DNA from: Cruorifilaria tuberocauda
Taxonomy: Eukaryota > Nematoda > Chromadorea > Rhabditida > Onchocercidae
Length of the DNA stretch: 64,000 bases
NCBI GenBank assembly: GCA_013365365.1
Contig: JABVXU010000081.1
Location: 62,001 to 126,000, forward strand
Reading direction: 5' to 3'
The position numbers were made by a program, and so were the translations under genes. Position 1 is the stretch's first letter, and the number at the start of each line of letters is the position of its first letter. The notes below the pieces were generated by a model. That model was given only the letters and a program-made list of their open reading frames with translations, did not search any database and was not told the DNA's origin. Positions 1-11,799 of this stretch are shown here, in pieces.

Positions 1-152
1 TGATTATCAAATCATTCAAATGTAATTATCACGCAAATACAATTGACGCCTCGGAAACATTTTTCAAGAGTAAATAAAATATATTAATCTTTCATTGAGC
101 TTATCAATTCGCTAATCACTGATAACAATAATTAATTGACGATCTCTGCATC

Positions 153-172
153 GTTTACGATCGATCGTAAAC
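153..172. repeat. Perfect 20-bp palindrome
   Basis: GTTTACGATCGATCGTAAAC is identical to its reverse complement over all 20 bases. It contains the CGATCG/ATCGAT core that recurs near 11290, 11690, 59940 and 61640. No gene lies beside it in the window. Confidence 0.9.
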
Positions 173-1235
173 CAATCACGAATAATTTATCGACTGATTT
201 TGATGTTGATTGCGCCCATTTAATTTTTATTCATAAACAAATTTTCCGGTATGATTCTCTGAAAACTCTTACAAGTAAGTAATTGCTTAAGTTATTTCTT
301 TCAAGTTCTTTTTTGATATCATTGTACCTTTCTTATGCATATAATTCGTCCATCAAAATTAAAATTTTTTAACTAATCGATTCAGTGATTAGTTGATTGA
401 TTATTGATTTATTGATTGATTGATGAAATTTGCGTTCTTCTCAATTCTTTCATACATAATTTATTCAGAATTTTTATTCAAAAATAAAAAAATGGATCTT
501 TCTATGCAAACTTATATAGATGACAAAATTACTTAAATCTTTTTGAAATCTTTTTCCCATATATTTAAAGAAATAAAAGTGCCTGAAAGAAGCTTTTCAT
601 AAAATTATGCAAAAAATTTCATTCAGCTTGCAAAGACCATTGCAATATTTTATTGTATTATTTGAAATTCATTTTATTTTTCATTGTTCTCTTTCGTGAT
701 CGCTTTTTTTTTATAGCTTAGAATTATTTTTCAGCTTAAACTCTAATTTATAGCGTATTTTGTGGTGTAAGGCATATTTTTTGAAGTTGAGGCTAAATTA
801 TTTCGACTTCTGGCTAAAATTAAATCTTTCATTTTACCAACGCTATTTAAAAGAATACTTTGCTGTAAAGAGGTTCTTTAATTGTCTTACTTTGATACTA
901 TTAAGTAACTAATCTCATTACCGGTTAGCAGAATATATTAATGTATATTGACGAGGAATCCTACAGCTTTTATTGCTATCATATTGGAGTGTTTTAGATG
1001 TAAAAACTTGTTTGATTTTTCAGGCTCATTAAAGTAAATAAAGTTTTTATACTTTTATGCTTCTTAAAATTTTCATTCATTTTACATACATATATTATGA
1101 ATTTTTCATTGTTTATAATTTCGCTTATTGCTTGTTTATCTCTTATTTCCTTTCTTTTTATCTTCAATCATTTACTTCCAGAATTACAAGTGCTAAAGTT
1201 AATTTATTTTAAATTCGAATTTCAATTCTAATTTC

Positions 1236-1276
1236 TTTCTCTCTCTCTTTGCCTCTCTCTCTCTCTCTCTCTCTCT
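1236..1276. repeat. CT microsatellite
   Basis: A (CT)n run with a few interruptions in otherwise AT-rich sequence. Confidence 0.9.
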
Positions 1277-2094
1277 TATATCCGATTAGTTTAAAATTAG
1301 TTTGAAATTATCACATAAAAAAAAAATTTTCCAATTATATCCAATATACTTCTTTTATTACCGTAAATAAAACAGGCTGATAAAGGAAATGATTGAAATT
1401 TTAAAAAGGAAGAAAAAAATTAAAAAGAAATTCGCCTACAAAATAATTCTATCTGATAAATAAATCGAGAATATATGATAAATGGAAATGAAACGAATAT
1501 AAAATAAAAAATTGGAAATGAATGAATTATCTATTTCTATTCACAAAATATTTTATCGATTTTTTTTTTCTTTTTAAATTTTTAAAAGAAAATGAAATTT
1601 ACCACTCAAATTATTGCTCCCTAATAAACGATCATCGAGAATTATTGATTGTCTTGATTGATTTTTTTTTTCTCTTCCACATTTCCATTTTCATTTTATT
1701 ATTACCATGAAATTTCACTCATAATTATTTTCTCCATTAATTTCAGTAATTCATAATTCAGTACTTCAGTATTCCAGTAATTCATAATTTCATTAATTAA
1801 AATTCTCAGATATTAAATTATTCTTGATAAATTTATTTGCTGAAATTTTTATATGATTCAAATAAAAGTAAACTTTTTTTTAATCACTAATGATGGTTAA
1901 AACTTCCATGAATGGATGAAATGGAATGTTAAATGAATGAATCGAAATGAAATGTTTCTGATCACGTATGTGTTCTTGATTAATCAGAATTGGCATTTAT
2001 TCTCGAATAACCGTAAAATTTCTGTTAACCCAAATATCACATTAATTGTAATATCTCATGTGTTCTCGGTCAATTGCATTATTTCATGCATTCT

Positions 2095-2113
2095 CGGTTA
2101 ACCGGTTAACCGG
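2095..2113. repeat. Tandem GGTTAACC palindromes
   Basis: The sequence CGGTTAACCGGTTAACCGG is two adjacent copies of the self-complementary octamer GGTTAACC plus edge bases. Related half-copies such as CTCGGT and GTTAACC lie in the 100 bp upstream. Confidence 0.85.
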
Positions 2114-2560
2114 ATTGAGGCTTACAATCATCATACATTTATAAAAAACCGGTTCTGCTTAGTAATATCTCTATAACAGAATGAAAAAATTTTTTCATAA
2201 AAATGATTTAGCAGTTTCTAATCATGATAATATTTGTAATCATAGTAATATTTGTAACAGATATGATATCAGTAACAAATATTATTTTACCTCTATTATA
2301 TTATTTACTAAATTTTTAATATTTAAAATATACGGAATGGCAAAGTTGGGAGGGAAAATGCTTAATTTGCGGAAGTGATAAAAGCTCGCAGAAACGATTG
2401 CGGAAAATAGAGCGCAACGAAGAGAAATTGATTTGTAATAATTTCCAGGTAACAATTGGATAAAATGATAGATACGAAATAATTGATTCATTTGAAATCG
2501 TGATTTTGTACTGAACGGAACATTTAATTCATTAAAGGTTTGATTAATATTTTATTGAAA

Positions 2561-2840
2561 TTTATACGATGCAATTAATTAGTAAAATTAATACTTTTCC
2601 CGTTGTTTGCTACCTTCAATTATCTTTTAATAATTAGCACTTATTCAAAATTAATTTTCATCTTATGTTATTTTGTTTATCTTTTTTTGTTTATTTATTT
2701 ATTTGTTTATACGATGCAATTAATTAGTAAAATTAATACTTCTCCCATTGTTTGCTACCTTCAATTATCTTTTAATAATTAGCACTTATTCAAAATTAAT
2801 TTTCATTTTATGTTATTTTGTTTATTTATTTATTTGTTTA
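2561..2840. repeat. 145-bp tandem duplication
   Basis: Two adjacent near-identical copies begin at 2561 and 2706, each opening with TTTATACGATGCAATTAATT. Differences are few (for example a cccgttg/cccattg change and a length change in the T-rich tail), which suggests a recent duplication. No coding potential. Confidence 0.9.
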
Positions 2841-3446
2841 CTATTTATTACTTTTTATCTATTTACTTATCTGTAAATCAATTAGTTAATTAATTTATTT
2901 ATTTAATATATTACCCAATTTTCATCCTTAATTCTAGAGAAAAGTAAGATTACTAATGTAATGTTCCTTTTCGCTTAATTCTTTAATTGATATTTGATCT
3001 TTCAAGTGTTGTTTATTTCAATAATATTTCAGTATTTCAGTATAGTAGTGATAATTTTAGTATCAAGAAAATAGGTAATACCTTTTCAAAAGTATACTTC
3101 TACCTCTAGAAAGTACAGATAAGATAAGTAAAAAAGAAATAGCACCTATATTGAGAGAAAATACTAATTGTTTTTAGAGTTATGAAAAAAGATAATCTTC
3201 TGTTATCAATTTATATTATTCCGCTTATCAGTGATATATTTTTGAAATGCTTTCTGATTGAGAATTGGAAGAAGCAAAAGACTGAGAAGATAAGAATTTC
3301 TTTCTTTCCCGTATTATTGACATTATTATCACAGCGATGATCTTTGAATTCTTTATTATCAGAAATAATCAGAAAATAAATTAATATTGAGAGCAATGAA
3401 TTATTCTACGACTGATTATTTAAAACTTTTATAAATTGTTTTATTT

Positions 3447-3484
<38 letters not shown>

Positions 3485-3500
3485 TCTTTTCTCTTTTCTC
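3447..3500. repeat. CT microsatellite
   Basis: Long (CT)n run with flanking CCCTCTC and TTTCTC variants. Confidence 0.9.
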
Positions 3501-4311
3501 ATTTCCGAAGTATTTTGCATATTTATTTCTTCTGCAAATTTCAAATACATATCTTTTATTTGTTACCGTTATTAAGGTAATTTCCGTACTAATACGGAGA
3601 TTCCGGACCGGATAGGCGGATTTGTAAAAATTGTCGGAATTTATGAATCTGCAAAAATATTGAGCCGTTAAAATTCTTATAAAATAAAGAAAGGTATAGC
3701 TAAAAATGTTACTTGCTATTATTTACAAGAGTTAAAGAGATTGTTTGGTAGTTTTTCATAACCTTACTGGAAATAATAAATATGATATGATAAGGTAATG
3801 GAATTCGATGATACATTATCAGCTTATCAGTCCTGATATTTCATTCCTCGAAATCTAGCATTGAATTTGTAATAAATCAATTTGACAACAGTTTTTTTCA
3901 AATTTTTTTTTTACAAATTATCTATTAAACCACATTTAAAATCTTTTATTGTTCGTTTTACCTGTATTTTCCACACTTACAGGTATATTTGTTTTGTTTT
4001 TTTTTTGAATGTTCACCTGCTAATTGAAAATATGAAATTTATTATTTGCATATTTTACTTTTTTCATCTATTTTTAAACTGTTAATTTAGTCACATAATA
4101 TATTTACCTATATGTTGGATGAAACGACTGATCATATTTATTCCAATATTTCATATTCAATTTTGATATTAATTAGAAATTGGATACTTATTTAATTACC
4201 GCAAAATTACTCATTTATTTTCTTGATTTCATTAATTTAATTGTTTATCAAAAATCTTTTTACCTTTTGCTTTTCATTTTCTCATTTTCTCTTTCATTGA
4301 TTACGCCTAAT

Positions 4312-4334
4312 AGTAACTATTTTAAATAGTTACT
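4312..4334. repeat. Inverted repeat, 11-bp arms
   Basis: AGTAACTATTT and AAATAGTTACT are perfect reverse complements around a single central T. Confidence 0.85.
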
Positions 4335-4735
4335 TACCTTAGACAACAATATGCGACTAATTGCGTTGCGCTATTTTGTGATAGACAGTTTTTTTTTTTT
4401 TAAATTAAAATGAAAATTATTATCAAACTTACTCATTTCATTCCGGTCGTTTTGAATTCTAAAAAGTGGTTGTGTTGAGTATTATCATTGTTATCTCAAA
4501 ATAACTTGTTATTACTAAATTATGTCACTGGATCTTCTTTCATAATTCATCAACATCAGTTAGTTAAATGATATTTTTAAAGTTTTATTTTAATTTTTAA
4601 TTTAGAATTACTAATTCAACTAAATATACAATTTGAACAGATCAGCGCATAACATTTCTGCATATGTAGAGGATATTTTTATTTTATTTGAAAAAATTCT
4701 AATTTGAATTTAATTTGAATTTAAAATAATTTACT

Positions 4736-4944
4736 TTATATTATATTACAATTGCTAACATTTAAACCTAATGAATATATTCATTGATTTTACAAATTTA
4801 TTAGCATTAATATGTTTTACTGTTGAATTTAAAAATCTTAATTTGAATTAAAAAAAATTTTAAATATTTTATATTATATTACAATTGCGAACATTTAAGT
4901 TGAATAAATATAATTCATTGATTTTACGAATTTATTAACATGAA
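4736..4944. repeat. Diverged repeat pair, offset about 133 bp
   Basis: Segments starting at 4736 and about 4869 share TTATATTATATTACAATTG, then a CATTTAA and a TTCATTGATTTTAC block. They are diverged and indel-bearing, so older than the 2561 duplication. Confidence 0.7.
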
Positions 4945-6429
4945 TATATTTTTACTTTGCCATAAAATTATTTCAATTTACTACGGTAATTGTTTTAATC
5001 TATGCTTACTTATATATATATGCTTAACAGAATAATTTAATTTCAAAATACGCTAGAATTACTTATAAATCGATGTAAAATTATATAATTATCATGGTTC
5101 AATTTTGCTTGCTATAATAGGTAATTACTTATTTTAAGTAATATTTCTTTAGTTACGAATTTATTACAGTTTAGCATTATTGTATTTGCATTAAATTTAG
5201 CAGTAATTGTTCATTTTGTAGTATTTTGTAATAATGAAAAAAATTGTTAAAATTTTTTTCAAATAATTTTAAATTAAATTCAAATTAATTTAATTTTAGT
5301 TAATTTATAATTTCAAATTATCTCTGAATATGTTCATCAAGAAAAAAAGGGGAAAATTGTCAACATTTTTAGCAATGTTAAATTTGATAGGCAAATAAAT
5401 TACCTGATATTATTACCTGTCTTATATATTATTATCAAGAATTATTACCTGTCTTATATAGCGTATAATAGTTGTAATATTTATTTCTTTTTCAAATAAT
5501 TAACTTAAAATAGTTTAGTTGTATTAATGTTTATGAATTCGTGAATTTTATTAAAATAAAATTAATAATATTTTATACTTTCTATCATAATTATCATAGA
5601 TCATACCTGTAATTATTGAATTTCATTATTCTAATTTTTCTTTCTTCCTTTTTTGTTTTACATTTTAATTAAATACTTTTTTTTTCTATTTGAAATTTCT
5701 TTGAAATTTGATTTTTACTTAACGAAAAGTATTGCGGAAGTTAGAGAAATTCGAAAAAAAAAGGAAAAATAAAATTAGCATAGATTTATACTTCTAAATT
5801 TAAGTATTAAATTTGATATTCGTTTCTCTTTTATACTTTTCCATTTTAAAGTAACAAGAGATTTATAAACTGGTTTAGCCAACAGTCATCGCTGTCAATC
5901 GTCCAATAGTAATTTGAATTTAACTTCATTCAATGAATATTTAAAAGGGTTAAAAGAGGTGAACTGGAATTGATTGATTCTTCGTTCATTAAATTTTATC
6001 TGAATTGACTCATCTTCGTCATTTAAACATTCGTAATAATTGATGTATGATTCATTTTCTCTTTCTTCGTTAAATTCCTCAACTTTACTGATAAGTAATT
6101 TAAGATACTTACTGTTAATCAGTTCATGTTTCTCTTTGGAAATCTCTCCTTAATATTTGTTTAGAAAAAAGAACAGTTATTAATTAATTAGTATTTCTTT
6201 AAGAATTTAATTCTTTCTTTTTTTTTTCCTCTCATTTCTTTGCTTCTTATTCAGCTTATTCAACTTTATTTTCTTATTTTATTCATTTATGAGAAGTTAA
6301 TAGCGATTATCACAATTATCAGTGATTACTTTTTTTTTGCCTAATTTTCTGATATGATAAAATTTTCGGGAAAAAAAAGAAAAAATTAATATTGCATATA
6401 AAGATGGATAGAATAGAGAAGAAAATCAG

Positions 6430-6457
6430 AATTTCACATTTTAAAAAATGTGAAATT
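6430..6457. repeat. Hairpin with 13-bp perfect stem
   Basis: AATTTCACATTTT and AAAATGTGAAATT are exact reverse complements separated by AA. It lies just upstream of the tandem array preceding the OST-alpha gene. Confidence 0.85.
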
Positions 6458-6480
6458 TGGAATTAAAAGAAGACAAAAAA

Positions 6481-6946
6481 ATCAATATCGAAAATTAAAA
6501 AGAAAATTTTATAAAAAATTAATCAAATTTTTTTTTGTTTTTAAATATTATACTAAAATAATTTACCTAAACATCTTAGATTACCTAATTACCTAAATTA
6601 CTTAAATAAATAAATAAATAAATATTTACCTAAAAAGTCGACACCAGAAAATCGGAAAGAAAATTTGATAAAAAATTGATGAAATTTCTCTCTTACTTCT
6701 TAAATATTAGACGAAGAAAATTTACCTAAAACATTTCAAATTACCTAAATAAACAAATATTTACCTAAGAAATCAATATTAGAAAATTTGAAAGAAAATT
6801 TTGTAAAAAATTGATGAAATTTCTTTCTTATTTTTCAATTATTAAACAAAACAATATATCTAAATATTTTAAATTACCTAAATTATTTAAATAAATATTT
6901 ACCTAAAGAAAATCAATATTAGAAAATCAATGAGAAAATTTTTTGA
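6481..6946. repeat. Imperfect tandem array, units about 133-157 bp
   Basis: Three full units begin at about 6481, 6637 and 6772, and a truncated fourth at about 6912. Each opens with an ATCAATATTAGAAAAT-like block followed by AAAGAAAATTTT, TAAAAAATTGATGAAATTT and repeated TTACCTAAA motifs. Units differ by substitutions and small indels. The fourth copy runs into the polypyrimidine tract and AG that precede the start codon of the OST-alpha gene. Confidence 0.8.
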
Positions 6947-6980
6947 TTACTTTTTTTTTTTTGCTTTTAGCTCAATTAAA

Positions 6981-9900
6981 ATGTTCGATACGATTGTAAA
7001 ACTTGTCGCCGACTCATTGCTGAATTGTACAGATGGACCAGTTGGAATTGTAACTGCTCGAGTTTATTTATCCAGTATGCTTTTTCAGTTTTTTTTTTTA
7101 AATTTCACTTACTGAATTTAAATTTTTTTCAATTTCAAATATACGACAAATTTATTTGTTCCATTTTAAAATTTAAAAATTTTTAACTTTCCAAGTTTTT
7201 TTTTTGTCAATTATGTTTAAATTGTTTTTTTCAAACTTTGCCAATTAATTATCATTTATCAAACATTATAAGCATAGAATTTAAACTTATCAGAGATCAG
7301 AACTTATCAGTTCTATTGATAAATACAGTAGATATTGTGAAATAACTTGTAATGTTAATTTTGTAGGAATTGAATTAACCTTTATTGTGGCCCTTTTGGG
7401 GTCAACTATTATCTCATTGGTTACTACATGTCTCGGTATTATACATATTGTTTATGTATCATTTTATGTTACACAACAATATCGGCGAGCATTTATTGTT
7501 TACCTTGCTGGTACTGCACCGGTAAGCGATTCTGTAATTCAATTAATTATCAACATTAAATAGTTTATTGTTACCCAAGTTATTGATTAAAGTAAGAGTT
7601 ATCCAGGCTATTGATCAAAGTATTATGCTAAAATTAACAAGAGTAATCCAAGTTATTGATCCAAGTAATATATGCTAAAATTAACAAGAATTTGATATTG
7701 ATATATGATAAGTACTAATTGGATAGTATCATCTGATAATATCAAATTGTCGGATGATAAATCAAATATATTAAGTTAAATAAATATCAAGAATGATTAA
7801 GTAAGTATTTGTCAGATTAATTTAAATTAAAAGTAATTTTTTTGTTTATTTCTGTTTGGATAACTTTTGGGTAACAGTAATGGTTAGATATTTATTTAGA
7901 AGAGTACTGGAATAATTAAAATGTATCTTTAAATTTATCGGAAATTCAATTCAGCTCATCGTTTGAGAATAATTTGAAATAAATTTGTAATTGTAGGAAA
8001 TTTTAGATTTGACAGATTGAATATTGAAAAGCTATTTATTAGCTATTAGCAATAAAAAAACTTAATTTGTTAGCTAACCTGTTTTTATTAATTTATTTGT
8101 TATTAATTAATTAATTATTTAACTTATATTAACGTACTGGTTCCAAAAATTCACTGTAATATTAAACTTTAGTTTGTCTCGACGCTTTCATTGGTTTCTA
8201 TGTATATGCCAAGAGTATGGTTTCTTTCCCATCTTCTTGGTTTCCTGTAAGTTTTCATTTTAAATTTCAAACATTTCAAAAAACCGTTGAAACTATTTCT
8301 AAAATTTCTAAACCATTTCTAAAATATTAAATTTTGTTAAATTTTGCGAAGTGATTACTTATCATACTTTAATATACTATCATATCATATCATTACATAC
8401 ATTATTATACATTAATTATTATTTCACCAAATGAAATCACCTGACTTACTATTTTAATTTTTAATTAACATTTTACTCCCTTGAACTAATCAACATCTTT
8501 ATCACATGCATCTATTGACGTAACAAAACTATTAAAACCATTTCCTATTATTTAAATTTTAATATTTTATCAAGCTACCTTTCTAACTTCTATTTATATC
8601 ACTTGTTTATCAAATCATTATGAATTAATATTAATTCTTAATTAATATTTTAACTTTATTTCTTTTGTTTTTATTCTTAATAAGGTAAGTATTAACGAAT
8701 TTCCAGAATTAACTTATTTAATTGTAAACTTGCTTACTTACTAGTCGTTTCAGTTATTTTCGTTTTTATTTTTAAAAATTTTGTAAAAATATCAAAATTT
8801 TTTTTCTGAGCGATAAAATTTTGCAAAAGACTTTCACTGACATTTTAATGGTACATAATAATTTTGGATAATTAAAATGATAATTGAATTGATAATTAAA
8901 ATAATAATGATAATCAAATCCTTAACTTTCTAATTAATCATATGTTAATTAATTTCAAATTAATTATATGATTAAAAATTTTATAATTTTCTCAATTATC
9001 ATTTATAGATATTTTTCGATAGCATTATGGGTGATTATATGCCTTCTGATGAATATTTTCGAAGGACGCCAAAAAATGGTGCGGAAGATGAAAAATGGTT
9101 GTTCGAGAATAAGCGTGCAAACACCGCCACTCTGTTGCGTCTTTCCATGTCTTCCAAAACTTGAACTTGATCAGTAAGATTTCTCTTTTTCTTTTTTGAT
9201 TAAAATTAAATTTTATCAAATTACGAAGTGTTAGAATTAAATATGTGACAAAATGAGATGAAATTTTGCTCCGGAACTGAAATTCCGTCGCTGAAATGAT
9301 TGGAACAGCTAAATGAGCTCTGATAAATTAAAAAAAACAAATTATGAAACATTGGTGGAATAAATAAATGAGATAATGAATTATGATTATAAATTAAGCA
9401 AGCTTATAATTAGCTTTATTTGACATTTCAATTAATTTTCACAGTTACAATTTTGTTGAACCATAAAACTTTTGTAGCATATACAGTAACTCTGTAGGAA
9501 CTTTTTTTGGCTTTTTGTTAACTTTCAGTTTTGAGAATTCGAACATTATAAAGTCGAATTAGCATTAGTAATTTAATTCTTGAAAGGTCAATCATAAATA
9601 GGTCAATCATAAATAAATTAAATGATCAATCATTCATCATTAAATGATAATGTATTTTATCATAGAGCTCGGATACGATTCTGTGAAATGATGGTCTTTC
9701 AAGCTCCATGTATCAGGCTTTTATTTACAATTTTAAGCTTAATACTTTATTTTGAATATCAAGATGGTGCTATTATGTAAGTAATTCATTTGTTTAAATT
9801 TTAAAATTTTATTTCAAATTTAGTAAGTAAATATGTTGTTATTTTTTTTTGCTTTAAATTATTTCCATATGTCGCAGTTTTTTTTCCATTTAAATTATTT

Positions 9901-11680
9901 ATTGAATTTTACATACTTTAAGATTTTTTAAATTATTCTCAGAATCTTTAGAGTTAGCTTAAAATTTAGCAGAGTTATTAAAATTTATTTAACTCAATTT
10001 ATTGATTTACAATTTTGATATTTTTATACTAGTCTTTCTTTTTCTATCAACTTTTAATCAATTTTTTTTCCTATCTAAAATTCTCCGCCAACGGGGGAAA
10101 AAAACTATCACTTTTTTTTTGCTCCTTTAATGATAACGTTGATTGGACAAATGCGCTTTTCAGAGCGTTGAAAATACTCGATTTAGTATCGCTTCCATCC
10201 TTATTGATTGGTATTTATGGTACTCACATACTTGTAACAACCGTTTCAAATTTGGTAAGTTAAGGAATTAACTTTCAAAAAAATTTGATAATAACCGACC
10301 CTTTTAGTATTTATTTGGTTCAAGTTTAAATGAGAAGTAGAAACAGTGATATAATTGTTACTTTTCCCAATATTTATCAATTATCTTTTTTTTTTCATTT
10401 CATTAATTAATTTATCAGTAATTACTAAAATTATCAATCAGTAACTGCTAAAATTATCAATGAAAGGAAGAAAAAAAATCAATACTTGGTATTTTTCTAT
10501 ATTATATGCTAATCATTAATTAAATAATTGAAATGAAAATAGGAAATGAGATTAATTTTTCAGGATGAATTAATTCCATATCGTTATATTGTTGTTTTTC
10601 GCCTGCTCGATTTCTATTTCATGTTTTATGGTATACAACAGCCAATTTTTGATTTTATGGCTCGAGCTGGTGTATTTGGCTGTGGCACCGTGTTACCATC
10701 ACTTGAAACAGCCTTTTGTTAGTGGCTAATTAATATTTCTTTAATTAATAGTAATTAATATTTCATTAAGCTAAATTTATGCCCAAGAAAATATGCTTTT
10801 TTTAAGTTTACAAAAGATAGCTTAATCGATTTATTCGTATTTTTTATGAATTAATTATTACAGTTAGTAATTGATAATTGTTAATTATAAAACCGGTTTT
10901 GGATACTCTTTTATGATAACATTTATGATAACAGAATATTCTTTATCTGATGCTATCATGAAATTTGATTTATTATCAAAGATTTATTCTTGAATTATCA
11001 ACAAATAGTTTGAAATTATCTTTTCTAATTATTTCATTTTGTTTTCTTCTGGAATGCTTATCACAATCATTGTGATTGTGATTATGTTAAGCTTTAGTGT
11101 TAATCGATTGCAAATTTTAAAACTTTATGAGAAAGAAAAAAATGAGGCAAATTTATTTTTCATAATTACAATGATAATTCTAAATTTAATAAAATTAATT
11201 TGCAAGGATAACTTGAAATTTGAATAGAACTTTGAATAAAGTAATGTTTTCTAAACAAAAAAGTAAAAATTGAATTTGTATAACATATGGCATTTATCGA
11301 TTGATCACAATCGATTACGAAAAAAATTCTTCATAACGAATAAATTCATGATATCCTGATATATTTTACTTTAATTTCAATCTCTGAAGAAATATAATCT
11401 AATATTTATGAAAAGTTGAATATTTGATACTTACTGAATTCATAGTTTCATGTTTCTTACTTTACTTTTTATTACTTTTCTTTTTATGAATTCTAAAACT
11501 ATTTAATGATTTTTCCCCTTGTTTGCAGTTTGGAAGAATTTTGTCGTTGTTATTGAATCATTTTTCGTCTCGCTAATTTCCACCGTTCTGCTGAAACCAT
11601 CACGAAGCGCATTCTTCGACAAATATCCGTCAAGCCGAAGTGTCGCATCATCAGTGGTCACTTGTGAATATAATACATAG
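6981..11680 (+). CDS. Organic solute transporter alpha (OST-alpha/TMEM184 family)
   Basis: Eight exons: 6981-7074, 7367-7521, 8173-8246, 9009-9173, 9666-9776, 10164-10254, 10564-10717, 11529-11680. They give 996 nt and 331 aa, and every intron phase matches. The protein looks like a seven-helix membrane protein. Helices are near residues 36-65 and 70-125, then after a basic loop near the segments FTILSLILYF, LPSLLIGIYG, YRYIVVFRLLDFYFMFYG and FVVVIESFFVSLISTVL. Family hallmarks seen are the N-terminal NCTDGP, the cysteine cluster CCVFPCLP (residues 150-157) and conserved FEGRQKM. OST-alpha works with a beta subunit in vertebrate bile-acid and steroid efflux; C. elegans has three paralogues (osta-1 to -3), and OSTA-1 shapes sensory-cilium membranes. 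The start at 6981 follows a T-rich tract ending CTTTTAG at 6970, a likely trans-splice acceptor. Exon 7 could also read into an in-frame TAG at its donor; splicing restores a longer C-terminus. Which paralogue this is was not decided. Confidence 0.85.
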
Positions 11681-11799
11681 CATTTATCGATTGATCGATC
11701 ACGATCGATTACGAGCGATCATTGATGATACTTTTTCTTCTTCCTTCATAACAAATAAATTCATGATATCCTCCTGTATATTCTGCTTTAATTTCAATT
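11278..11799 (+). repeat. Duplicated segment across the OST-alpha 3' end
   Basis: Copy A (11278-11383) lies in the last intron and copy B (11667-11799) spans the stop codon and 3' UTR. Both carry CATTTATCGATTGATC, ATCGATTACGA, TTCATAAC and AATAAATTCATGATATCC in the same order; copy B has an insertion between the CGAT block and the TTCATAAC block. Confidence 0.85.

Larger units (their letters stand above)
1..6900. other. Gene-poor AT-rich region
   Basis: No exon chain with coherent splice sites and frame was found on either strand. The stretch holds A/T runs, two CT microsatellites (about 1236-1276 and 3447-3500), a 145-bp tandem duplication (2561-2840), a diverged repeat pair (4736-4944), several short palindromes and, at its right end, the array preceding the OST-alpha gene. 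Open frames of about 60 codons occur but have low-complexity composition and no splice context. Confidence 0.6.

Noticed and set aside
2181..2378. 65-codon plus-strand frame
   Set aside because: Asn/Ile-rich frame produced by a TTTGTAATCAT-type minisatellite; no splice sites.
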